The position numbers and the translations under genes are program-made. Positions 32,772-40,524 of a stretch of 64,000 bases of DNA are shown here, piece by piece. Source of the stretch: Nitrospira tepida (GTDB lineage: Bacteria > Nitrospirota > Nitrospiria > Nitrospirales > Nitrospiraceae). Below the pieces are notes generated by a model. The model saw nothing but the letters and a program-made list of their open reading frames with translations. It was not told where the DNA came from and searched no databases. Location: positions 1,954,001 to 2,018,000 of the forward strand of contig NZ_OX365700.1 in NCBI RefSeq assembly GCF_947241125.1, in the 5' to 3' direction. Within the stretch, counting starts at the first letter, position 1. Each line of letters starts with the position of its first letter.

Positions 32772-35700
32772 TCAGCCAGTGGAATTCGGCTTCCGGGCGG
32801 TCGCGACGTGAAGGTGATGGGCCAGCGCGGGTTCGACCGCCGGCAGGCGGCCTCCCGCGGTTTCGAGCAGCAATTCCACCTGACGAGGCGTGAACCGCCG
32901 CAGCACTCCTTCCAGATAACTGCGTTGGAATTCGCCGAATGCCCGGAGTAATACGCTGCTCGACGGTCCCGCGCCGGGCGCGCGTCCGGAGAGCTGATGT
33001 CGGTACCAGGCTGACAAATCCGCGGCGGGCTGAAGGCACAACAGAACCAGCCGGCCGCCGGGAACCAAGACGCGCATGCATTCCCTGAGTGTCGACAGCG
33101 GGTCGGCGAAGTGCCCGAGCACAATATGGCAAAACACCGCGTCATAGCTGTTGTCGGAGAGGGGAAGCGGACCGCCGAGGTCGCCAAGGCAGAAGGACGG
33201 CGCCAAGGATCGATCCGCGGGCCAGGGTCGGGCGGATTCGCGGGACAGTTTGGCCTGGATGGACAAGAGAGTCTGGCGGCTTTGGATCAGCCCATCGCAA
33301 TGAAAGTCCAGACCTGTATAGGCCGGGCCATCCAGCCCGGCTGGACCGAGCGTTCGCTGGCGGTACGCGTGGTGCGTCAGGAGAAACGTGCCGAGGTGGC
33401 CGCTGGCGTCGCCGATGCACAGCAGCCGGCATGTGGAATCCAGAGGGGCCAGCAACTGGCAGGATCGTTCGAGCAGTTTCCAGTAGTCGGGAAGATTGAG
33501 GAGCGGGCGCGAATGGGTCGCGAAGTCGTTCCAGTTGCGGGCCCGCTCGGCGGACGAGCGACGGTGCAGGCACCGGACTCGCGTCAGTTCCAGCCCCGTC
33601 TCGAGCCGGAGGTCCTGAGTCGGCATGGGAACCAGCCGGCCCGCCTGCGGCGCGCGCGAGCCCTCCGTCAGACAAAATCGTGCGATCCTGTCGAACCAGT
33701 TGTCCGGACGGAGCGGTTGCGCGGGCGCCCCCGTGATCGGTTCCGCGAGAAAGGTCACAAAACGACAGGCCTCGCCGAGCGCCGCGCGGATCCGGTCCAG
33801 GATGTCCCGGTGCGCCGCGGCCTCTTCGAGCGGCGCAAAGATGCCGGTCGGTGCTCGAAGCCCTTCCAGATCATCAAGGAAATCATGGACGCCGGCCAAG
33901 CGCGACAAGATCGCGTCATGGATGAAACGCTCGGCGATGACGTTGAGGCCGAAGATGGTTCCCGTTTCGAAGTCCGGCTTATGCGCCTGCATCGGATCGA
34001 TGTCGGTGTGCTGGAGCCGATGCAGCTCCTCGTCCAGGTCCAACGGCACATGGAGCAGCAGGAGCCCGGCCAGGCGGGAATAATCCTTGAGGCCTCTGGC
34101 CGCGATGCGCCCACCGATTCCATGGCCGATGACGAACAGGGGGCAACTGGGCCAGAATTCCGCCGCAAAATCGAGGACGGTCGTAAAATCCATGAGCATG
34201 TCGCTGAGCGTCGCGTGCGGCGCGGCGGCGTCGCTCTCTCCCACATGGTTCGTGCAATCGTAACGAAGCACCTGCATGCCCTGGCCGGCGAGGTAGTAGG
34301 CCAGTTCCACGTACTGTTCCTTGGGATGAGCAAAGCCTGGCGTGATGATCACCAGCGGGGAGAGGGCCAAGCGGCTGTGGGGGGCATGATCGTGATACAG
34401 CGCGATTCGGCGGTCGTAGGGATTGATGCAGGATAAGAGGTCGGTGACGACATGCCGGACGGACCGTTGCCCGGCGTCATCCATGGCCGAGAGGACCTGT
34501 CGATTGACAAGCCGGAACAAGGCCTCCGCAGCCTCCTCAGGAATGGGTGTCGATCGCGCGCCATAGGTCCACTTGGCTTCCTGCTCAACGGAGGCTACGG
34601 CCGTCGACGGTTTCTCCCAGACGATCGTGATCGGCAGGGCGGCCGGATTATCCGATCCATGCGCCGCTCCACCGATCGGGCCGTTCGCGCCGATCAGCGG
34701 GAGCATGAGGTGAAACGGATTCTGCCATTTCGAAAGTGGCGTCGTGCTGCTGAAACCACATCCACCCAGGCTGATGTTCACGAGATCGAGAGAGACCGGC
34801 TCATTCCGGTGGCCGTCCTCGCGAGATGTGAGGATCGCCTGAAGTCTACAGGGCGTGCGAAAGTCCAGCCGGCGGTCGCCGTTTTCGATCGTCCAGGAAG
34901 CCTGGGACGATGGAGCCGGGGGCGGCGACGTCCGGAGGTCCCCGGTGATGACGATCTCCACCTTCAAACAGCCCGGTTCCTCCCGTAGGGCTTCCAGAAA
35001 GGACAGGAGCACGGCCCGCTGGATGTCTTCGATCGGGTCGAACAGGGCGCGTCCCGCGGATGGGCGGGCTGTATCGGCCAAGACCATCCCGGTCAGATGA
35101 AGAAACATGACGTCGGATGCCAGACGGATGGCAGCCCGGCCGGCCGGGACCGAGGTGGAGGATGTCGTAAGGTAAAACTGCAAGCCGGTCGCATCCAGAG
35201 TGGTCGTGATCCCGCTCACCGTCCCACCTTCGGATCGGATGTCGGTGGGTAATCGGTGAGCCGGGAGTTCTTGTTGGCGGAGGTCCGTGGGGGCTGTGTC
35301 CGGTGGTGAAACGAGAGGCTCGCTCGCCGCCGATTCAAACCGAGAAGCGGAGGGAAACTGGGGCACGGTCAGAGGCTCCGGCTTCAGCGGCTCGGCGCGG
35401 CGCGGCTCAGAAAGAGACAGGCGACGTTCTTCTTCGGCGACCAATCGGGTTTCGCCGGGCGCGCCCAGAAAGTGTTGGATTTTCTGCCACAACGTCTCGA
35501 TGGTCTCCCAGGATGGATCTGGCTGCGCCTGTTGCTCGGCAGGCATCGGTGTGACCGAAGGCCCGATCGTGGGCCGGCCTGGGCGCGGTTGCCCCACGCC
35601 GCGAATCACGCCTAGGGTGCCGAGGAACATGTTGGAGGGTGCGTAAAGGCCCTTGGCGCTGACGGCGGCGTGCAGACGGGTACGAAGGACGCCCTTGCGA

Positions 35701-36362
35701 AATTTCGGCAAGAGATGGAGGTCGAGGCCGCGGGTGGCCCGCGCGCCGGCCCGCCGTTCATTGAACCGTTGCTCGGCATAGCGTCGCGAGTCGGCATCCA
35801 AGAGCTGGCTGTAGTGCCGGCCCAACAGCTCCTGCGTTCCGTATCCGAGCAGACGATGGACGGCGGGACTGATGTACGTAAATTCTCCTCCGCTGTTCAA
35901 CTCGTAGAGAATCAACCCTGTGGACTCGGCGAACTGAAGGTACTGGCTGTAGGCCGGCTCGCGCATGGCGGGCCGCTCTTTATGGAGGAGCGCTTCCTGA
36001 ACGGCTGACAGCAACTCGTCCCTGAAGTCGGGAGAATGTCTGAACAACACGGCATCGGCTCCGCTCTGCATGGCTTGCAACGGACTCAACACGAAGCGTT
36101 CCGCATGGAGCACGATCCCCGCCCCTGGCGCCTGCCCGCGCAGGGTGCGGACAAAGGAGAGCCCGGGAAACGCGCCATGATCGACATCGACGAGGATGAC
36201 CTCCCATGTGAGTTTGCCCGCCCACTCGATGCTTTCCTCCAACGTGCGGACGGCCTCGATGCGACAGGCATCGTATTCTCGTCGAAGATCCTGCGTCAGG
36301 CGGATCGTCTGTTCGGCCGAATCGGCAATCAGCAGGACGTTTATCAACTGAAGCGAAGTCAT
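32772..36362 (-). CDS. Multi-domain regulator: receiver-like, PAS, two PilZ, LuxD-like hydrolase fold, SAM methyltransferase
   Basis: 1196 residues, apparently cytoplasmic. 1-128: receiver-like, with acceptor-type Asp in VILVDVD but Arg where the conserved Lys should be (LFRHS) and no Thr. 140-255: PAS. 256-375: disordered linker. 378-475: PilZ-like, degenerate. 497-625: PilZ with both c-di-GMP motifs, Arg498-x3-Arg502 and Asn529-x-Ser531-x2-Gly534. 655-900: alpha/beta hydrolase resembling LuxD acyl thioesterases (TPGFAHPKEQYVELAYYL, RYDCTNHVGESD), but the nucleophile elbow reads GHGIGG, with Gly748 in place of Ser. 970-1190: class I methyltransferase (LLCIGDASGHLG, then YDAVFCHIVLGHFADPL). 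No substrate can be named. The adjacent HD-GYP protein would deplete its likely ligand. Confidence 0.85.
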   Translation of the reverse strand: MTSLQLINVLLIADSAEQTIRLTQDLRREYDACRIEAVRTLEESIEWAGKLTWEVILVDVDHGAFPGLSFVRTLRGQAPGAGIVLHAERFVLSPLQAMQSGADAVLFRHSPDFRDELLSAVQEALLHKERPAMREPAYSQYLQFAESTGLILYELNSGGEFTYISPAVHRLLGYGTQELLGRHYSQLLDADSRRYAEQRFNERRAGARATRGLDLHLLPKFRKGVLRTRLHAAVSAKGLYAPSNMFLGTLGVIRGVGQPRPGRPTIGPSVTPMPAEQQAQPDPSWETIETLWQKIQHFLGAPGETRLVAEEERRLSLSEPRRAEPLKPEPLTVPQFPSASRFESAASEPLVSPPDTAPTDLRQQELPAHRLPTDIRSEGGTVSGITTTLDATGLQFYLTTSSTSVPAGRAAIRLASDVMFLHLTGMVLADTARPSAGRALFDPIEDIQRAVLLSFLEALREEPGCLKVEIVITGDLRTSPPPAPSSQASWTIENGDRRLDFRTPCRLQAILTSREDGHRNEPVSLDLVNISLGGCGFSSTTPLSKWQNPFHLMLPLIGANGPIGGAAHGSDNPAALPITIVWEKPSTAVASVEQEAKWTYGARSTPIPEEAAEALFRLVNRQVLSAMDDAGQRSVRHVVTDLLSCINPYDRRIALYHDHAPHSRLALSPLVIITPGFAHPKEQYVELAYYLAGQGMQVLRYDCTNHVGESDAAAPHATLSDMLMDFTTVLDFAAEFWPSCPLFVIGHGIGGRIAARGLKDYSRLAGLLLLHVPLDLDEELHRLQHTDIDPMQAHKPDFETGTIFGLNVIAERFIHDAILSRLAGVHDFLDDLEGLRAPTGIFAPLEEAAAHRDILDRIRAALGEACRFVTFLAEPITGAPAQPLRPDNWFDRIARFCLTEGSRAPQAGRLVPMPTQDLRLETGLELTRVRCLHRRSSAERARNWNDFATHSRPLLNLPDYWKLLERSCQLLAPLDSTCRLLCIGDASGHLGTFLLTHHAYRQRTLGPAGLDGPAYTGLDFHCDGLIQSRQTLLSIQAKLSRESARPWPADRSLAPSFCLGDLGGPLPLSDNSYDAVFCHIVLGHFADPLSTLRECMRVLVPGGRLVLLCLQPAADLSAWYRHQLSGRAPGAGPSSSVLLRAFGEFQRSYLEGVLRRFTPRQVELLLETAGGRLPAVEPALAHHLHVATARKPNSTG

Positions 36363-36929
36363 CGGGCCTGTCCTGCCCCGACCGATCCGGCTGTGTGGAG
36401 AGCGATCAGGTCCTCGCCGGGTTCTGGATATGAGGTCGATGGCTGACCGGCGCAGGTCGGAGCATCCGGGCCAAGAGACGCTATCCGCTGTTGCATGGTA
36501 CGGGCGCGAGGCTTCAGGGCTGGTTGTTTCACCCTTGAGGATTGCGCTCTTCGAGTGGCCATCGAGACCCTGCTCCCTTAGAGCCTGGATAACACAGTTC
36601 TTGTAGAGCGGGGAGATAACAGCTTGGGGGGGCTATCCTACTTGCGCAGGGCCAAAGAATCCACTGACCAGTGAATCCATTTGGTTTCAACAGTAGGGCT
36701 GTACGCCCCATTATGACAAGGATCTCCGGCCCGTAAAAGCGGTTAGGATGGGACGGAGAATACCTACTCGGTTGAGGGAGAAACCGAACAGCCTGACAGC
36801 AGGGCGGCAATCAGCACTTGGGAAAGCCGGATCAACTTCGCAGGGAGGGCGGTGGAGGGCCGAAATGGATGGTCAGGTCATCAGGGTCGGCAATGTGAAG
36901 CGTTGGCGAGGGAAAGAATTCCTCCTGTC
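36363..36929. other. Intergenic region, no gene seen (567 bp)
   Basis: Separates the large regulator from a small exported protein, both on the minus strand, so it should hold the regulator's promoter. I see an imperfect palindrome GAATCCACTGACCAGTGAAT around 36654-36675 and a 7-G run near 36629. Short open frames on both strands show no recognisable protein. No riboswitch consensus could be matched. Confidence 0.5.
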
Positions 36930-37376
36930 CTACCGGGGGGCGAGGGATGTTGCAGGGGAGTCGACGCGCTTCCAGGTGTAGGGCCCTCCCCATTGCCTCG
37001 GGGGGATGTTGTTCTTGCTGCCCACGCGGCTATACCACCAGACTCCCTTGGCTTCCGATCCGTCTTCGCCGAACAACACGTCGAACCCGCCTTCCCGGTC
37101 GTTGCCCGTTTGTTTCCACGTCCCCTCGCACCGGCGGTGACGGCACGTGGAGACGGTGATTTCGCCGTTTTGCCAGGTGTAGAACCCATGGCCGTCCTGA
37201 TCGAGGGTTGCCACGTAGGACTTGTCCTCTTCCTTGATCTCCCACTGCCCTTTGAGATCAGGCTTGTCGCGCTCTGGGGTCGTCGGGGATTCGGCGCAGA
37301 GCCGGTCCGGCTGAACAAACCAGAGCACGGCCAGCGCGATCACGGGCACAATGAAGGTCCACGGCGGTCGAGTCAT
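36930..37376 (-). CDS. Small exported protein of unknown function
   Basis: Start at 37376 (GAGG twelve bases upstream); the frame is open to 37436. About 148 residues: signal peptide (TFIVPVIALAVLWFVQPDRLCA), then a compact beta-rich domain (LKGQWEIKEEDKSYVATLDQ, GFYTWQNGEITVSTCRHRRC, GTWKQTGNDREGGFDVLF). The pattern of GxW-containing strands resembles small lipocalin-like or META-type periplasmic proteins, but this is fold impression only. Two cysteines (TCRHRRC) could form a disulfide. Confidence 0.6.
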   Translation of the reverse strand: MTRPPWTFIVPVIALAVLWFVQPDRLCAESPTTPERDKPDLKGQWEIKEEDKSYVATLDQDGHGFYTWQNGEITVSTCRHRRCEGTWKQTGNDREGGFDVLFGEDGSEAKGVWWYSRVGSKNNIPPRQWGGPYTWKRVDSPATSLAPR

Positions 37377-37438
37377 AGGTGCAACCTCATGATAGAAACG
37401 GATGACGATTGACGATGGGCCCTGATGGGGTGCCAAGG

Positions 37439-38365
37439 CTACGCGGCGGCCGAGGCCTTGTCAATGGATCCGGACCGGGAATCGCGATACGCGCAGACGA
37501 GTACCGTGACGTTGTCTTCTCCGCCCCGGCGGTTGGCTTCGGCGACCAATGCGCGGCACAATTCGGCCGGGCCTTGTCCGGCCTTGGCCGCCAACAGGGC
37601 GAGATCCTGGTCATCGAGCATCTTGGTCAGGCCGTCGGTGCAGAGGATCAGCAGATCGTTCGGTTCCAGCTCGGCCTGTGTGATCTCGGCCTCGACAGTC
37701 GGGTCCAAGCCGATCGCGCGAGTCAAGACATGCCGACGTGGATGGGTGGCGGCTTGGTCCCGCGTGAGCAGACCTCGGCGGATATAGTCTTCCACGAGAG
37801 AATGGTCACGGGTGAGCAGCCGCAAGGCTCCATGGCGGTAGAGATAGGCGCGACTATCGCCGACGTGCGCGAGGTAGGCGATCGGTCTTGGGCTGTCCCT
37901 GATCATCAGGACCACCAAAGTCGTTCCCATCCCGCGCAGGCTTCGAACGGCCGCGCTTTCCTCGAACACGCGGCGATTTGCCGCTTGGACCGAAGCTCGA
38001 AGGAACCGTTCGGCGTCCGCCATGGAACCGGCGGCGGGGCCGGAAGGAGGGGCTTCCGCCGCCAGGCGGCGGATGGCCGCAATCGCCAACCCGCTGGCGA
38101 CATCGCCTCCCGCATGGCCGCCCATGCCGTCGGCGACCGCCCAGATGCCGTGATCGTTCAGGACAAGCAGAGCATCTTGATTGGAAGCGCGTATGAGGCC
38201 GATGTCGCTGAGTCCATATCCGATCCATTGTCTGATGGGTGCCGTCATCTGCGCTCGTACCGCGAGAACCTGAAAGCCCGAGCCTTCGCATCGCGACGAG
38301 GAAGGACGGGAGAGTCTGTTCGAGTCTGCCAGAGTGGACGGCGGGGAATCCAGCCTTGATTTCAC
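37439..38365 (-). CDS. PP2C-family protein serine/threonine phosphatase
   Basis: The frame is 308 residues; the catalytic domain begins at about residue 40, where an ATG at 38248 is a plausible real start. Motifs of Mn-dependent PP2C/Stp enzymes are all present: GLIRASNQDALL, AVADGMGGHAGGDVAS, AHVGDSRAYLYR, SLVEDYIRRG and ILCTDGLTKMLDD. It removes phosphate from Ser/Thr residues and normally opposes a Hanks-type kinase, none of which is in the window. Cytoplasmic; no membrane helix. Confidence 0.92.
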   Translation of the reverse strand: MKSRLDSPPSTLADSNRLSRPSSSRCEGSGFQVLAVRAQMTAPIRQWIGYGLSDIGLIRASNQDALLVLNDHGIWAVADGMGGHAGGDVASGLAIAAIRRLAAEAPPSGPAAGSMADAERFLRASVQAANRRVFEESAAVRSLRGMGTTLVVLMIRDSPRPIAYLAHVGDSRAYLYRHGALRLLTRDHSLVEDYIRRGLLTRDQAATHPRRHVLTRAIGLDPTVEAEITQAELEPNDLLILCTDGLTKMLDDQDLALLAAKAGQGPAELCRALVAEANRRGGEDNVTVLVCAYRDSRSGSIDKASAAA

Positions 38366-38435
38366 CCCGATGAGCCGCTAGAGTGCCCCCGCCGGATGGT
38401 CCGGCGGAAGATGACGAACAGAGTACGAGTGAGCC

Positions 38436-38819
38436 ATGGCCGACACCTCGAAACGCATCAAGATCACCGTCGGACCCGTTCGGGTCGAGGCGGAACTCAA
38501 GTCCAATAAGACCGCGGACAGCGTCTATGCGGCCTTGCCTGTCGAGGCGCCGTTGAATACATGGGGCGAGGAGTACTATTGTAAGATAGTGGGCGTGAAG
38601 GATTTTCGCGAAACCGCGACAACCAAAGTCAAAATCGGCGACATTGCCTGGTGGGGACCGGGGGAGGTGCTGGCGATTTTTTTCGGGCGGACCCCGATGA
38701 GCATGGGATCCGACCCGGTGCCGGCCGACCGCGTCAACGTCATCGGACAGATCGTTGGAGATGCGACGGTCTTGAGACAAGGATTCGATGCCAGCAAGAT
38801 CACAATCGAAAAAGTGTAA
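38436..38819 (+). CDS. Cyclophilin-like fold protein (TM1367 type)
   Basis: 127 residues. KRIKITVGPVRVEAELKSNKTADSVYAALPVEAPLNTWGEEYY and GDIAWWGPGEVLAIFFGRTPMS are characteristic of the TM1367-like small barrel proteins, which have a cyclophilin fold but not the prolyl isomerase residues. Function unknown. Divergent from the phosphatase gene; the DUF507 genes follow on the same strand. Confidence 0.8.
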   Translation: MADTSKRIKITVGPVRVEAELKSNKTADSVYAALPVEAPLNTWGEEYYCKIVGVKDFRETATTKVKIGDIAWWGPGEVLAIFFGRTPMSMGSDPVPADRVNVIGQIVGDATVLRQGFDASKITIEKV

Positions 38820-38865
38820 CGGGTCGGCGCGCCGCGCGCGAATCCTGCCTGAGCGATATTAGGCT

Positions 38866-39147
38866 ATGCGCTTGTCCAAGGAACGTGTCCGTCATCTCGC
38901 CCAGGCTCTCAGCGAACAGCTCCAGACGGAAGGGTTGGTTCGTGTCGCGGGCGACAAAAAGGCCCTGGGGGAAGCGCTGGAGCAGGCGATCACGGACGAA
39001 CTCCAGGTCGAGGATCGCTTGAACGCCGAGGTGCGGGAACTCTTGAAGGCCTATGCGGATCAGATTGAGCGCGGTCAGGTCGATTATCAAAAGATGTTCA
39101 CGATGATCAAGACCAAGTTGGCCCGCGACAGGGGACTTGTCTTGTAG
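38866..39147 (+). CDS. DUF507 family protein, first of a tandem pair
   Basis: 93 residues. Helical protein beginning MRLSKERVRHLAQALSEQL and ending YADQIERGQVDYQKMFTMIKTKLARDRGLVL, the pattern of DUF507. The family occurs in Nitrospirota, Deltaproteobacteria and Aquificales, usually as two adjacent genes, and has no known role. The second copy follows after 14 bases and is clearly divergent, suggesting a heterodimer. Confidence 0.85.
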   Translation: MRLSKERVRHLAQALSEQLQTEGLVRVAGDKKALGEALEQAITDELQVEDRLNAEVRELLKAYADQIERGQVDYQKMFTMIKTKLARDRGLVL

Positions 39148-39161
39148 GAGCGCCGCGGCCC

Positions 39162-39440
39162 ATGTTGAGCGACGACAAGATCTCGCATCTTTCGCACGTC
39201 ATCCTGGCGAGCCTTAAACGCACGCCGGCCGCAACGCTGGACGGCGACGAGGCCAAAGTGTTGCGGCTCATTAAATGGGTGCTGGCGTCGGAATTGGAAC
39301 AAGAAGCCGCGATCGACCGCACGGTGCGCCAACGGCTGGCCTCCTATGCCAGGCCCCTCGTCGAGGGGACACAGGAGTGGGACGTGCTGTATCGGAAGTT
39401 TTCAGAAGAGGAACTGCGCCGGCGGATCGGGACCCGCTAG
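39162..39440 (+). CDS. DUF507 family protein, second of a tandem pair
   Basis: 92 residues. MLSDDKISHLSHVILASLKR then EAKVLRLIKWVLASELEQEAAIDRTVRQRLASYARPLVEG, the same helical layout as its neighbour with low identity. It ends in WDVLYRKFSEEELRRRIG where the first copy has DYQKMFTMIKTKLARDRG. Same likely transcript as the first copy. Confidence 0.85.
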   Translation: MLSDDKISHLSHVILASLKRTPAATLDGDEAKVLRLIKWVLASELEQEAAIDRTVRQRLASYARPLVEGTQEWDVLYRKFSEEELRRRIGTR

Positions 39441-39489
39441 AGCGGCGAAGACGAAGCGGGCGGTCGGATGCAGAAGAGGGCGAACCCCC

Positions 39490-39963
39490 ATGCGTAGACA
39501 CGGAATGACACATCGGTTGCTGTGCCTGTTGATGCTGTTCATGGCATTGGCGAGCGCTGGCTGTCCTCGGTCCAAACCTCAGCCGCTGATTCCCTTGCCG
39601 CTTGACTCGCGCGCGCCCCAGGAGGCCATCGCGCTCACGGAACAGGGAAGCGGAGCCTATCAAAGCCAGCAGTTCGACGAGGCCAAGCAGTATTTTGAGC
39701 AAGCGGTCAAAATGGTCCCTCGCCTGGGGGCCGCCCATTACAATCTGGCCCTGGCCCTCAACGCGCTGGGGGATGCCCAGGCGGCGCACGATGAATTTAT
39801 CGAGGCCGCGACGCTTGAACCGGGACACAAGGTCATCTGGGATTCTCCGGCCTTGAGACCCTACGGCAATCCGGAAGTCTCGCGGCCGGCTCAGGCGCCG
39901 CCGAGCGTCAACAACCGGCGGGGACCCACCAGCGGGCTGGGCGGTATCGGATCGGGCAGTTGA
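39490..39963 (+). CDS. TPR-containing lipoprotein
   Basis: Start at ATG 39490; the open frame extends to 39346 in sequence that belongs to the preceding gene. About 157 residues with a signal peptide ending at the lipobox ALASAGC. Residues about 45-115 contain two tetratricopeptide-like repeats (ALTEQGSGAYQSQQFDEAKQYFEQAVKMVPRLGAAHYNLALALNALGDAQAAHDEFIEA). A Pro/Gly-rich tail ends the protein. Probably a periplasmic scaffold. The stop codon lies inside a 17-bp tandem repeat. Confidence 0.75.
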   Translation: MRRHGMTHRLLCLLMLFMALASAGCPRSKPQPLIPLPLDSRAPQEAIALTEQGSGAYQSQQFDEAKQYFEQAVKMVPRLGAAHYNLALALNALGDAQAAHDEFIEAATLEPGHKVIWDSPALRPYGNPEVSRPAQAPPSVNNRRGPTSGLGGIGSGS

Positions 39964-39993
39964 CCGGATCAGGCAGTTGACCGGATCAGGCAG
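39960..39993. repeat. 17-bp tandem direct repeat
   Basis: TTGACCGGATCAGGCAG occurs twice in a row (39960-39976 and 39977-39993), with a partial third unit just before. The first copy includes the stop codon of the TPR lipoprotein gene. Confidence 0.8.
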
Positions 39994-40017
39994 GCGGTAC
40001 GTCAAAGGAGCATGAGC

Positions 40018-40482
40018 ATGGCAAAAGAGCTGGCGAGCGGGGATGCGGCACCTGAGTTTGCGTTGCCTGATCAGTCGGGAAAGCCGGTGAGTCTCAAGTC
40101 GCTGAAAGGAAAGCAGGTGGTGCTGTATTTCTACCCCAAGGACGACACGCCGGGTTGCACCAAGGAAGCCTGCGGCTTCCGCGATTCCATGGCGCGCCTG
40201 ACCAAGTCGGGAGCGGTGGTGATCGGGGTCAGCCTGGACGGCAAGGAAGCCCATCAGAAATTCATCGCCAAGTACAGCCTGCCGTTCACGCTCCTGTCCG
40301 ACGAAGATGCAGCGGTGGCTAAGGCCTACGGCGTGTACAAACAGAAGAACATGTACGGCAAAAAGTACTGGGGCATCGAACGCAGCACGTTCGTGATCGA
40401 CGAGAAGGGCAAAATCAAAGAGGTGTTTCGCAAGGTGAAAGTCGACGGCCATGTCGACGAAGTGTTGGCCTCATTGAAGTAA
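40018..40482 (+). CDS. Thioredoxin-dependent peroxiredoxin (PrxQ/BCP type)
   Basis: Start at ATG 40018, which is seven bases after AGGAG; ATG 40012 would leave almost no spacing. About 154 residues. The active site YFYPKDDTPGCTKEACGFRD has the peroxidatic Cys and a resolving Cys five residues later, the PrxQ arrangement. The Arg of the active site is in GIERSTFVID. Reduces hydrogen peroxide and organic hydroperoxides using thioredoxin, which is encoded at 27.7 kb. Confidence 0.95.
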   Translation: MAKELASGDAAPEFALPDQSGKPVSLKSLKGKQVVLYFYPKDDTPGCTKEACGFRDSMARLTKSGAVVIGVSLDGKEAHQKFIAKYSLPFTLLSDEDAAVAKAYGVYKQKNMYGKKYWGIERSTFVIDEKGKIKEVFRKVKVDGHVDEVLASLK

Positions 40483-40524
40483 ACCCTGGTCGAATATCAC
40501 CCTCTCACTCCCATCGGGCGACCC

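Noticed and set aside
36590-36690. Possible c-di-GMP riboswitch or 23S-like fragment near GGGAGATAACAGC
   Set aside because: I tried to match GEMM and rRNA consensus pieces and could align only a few bases; no paired stems with conserved loops.
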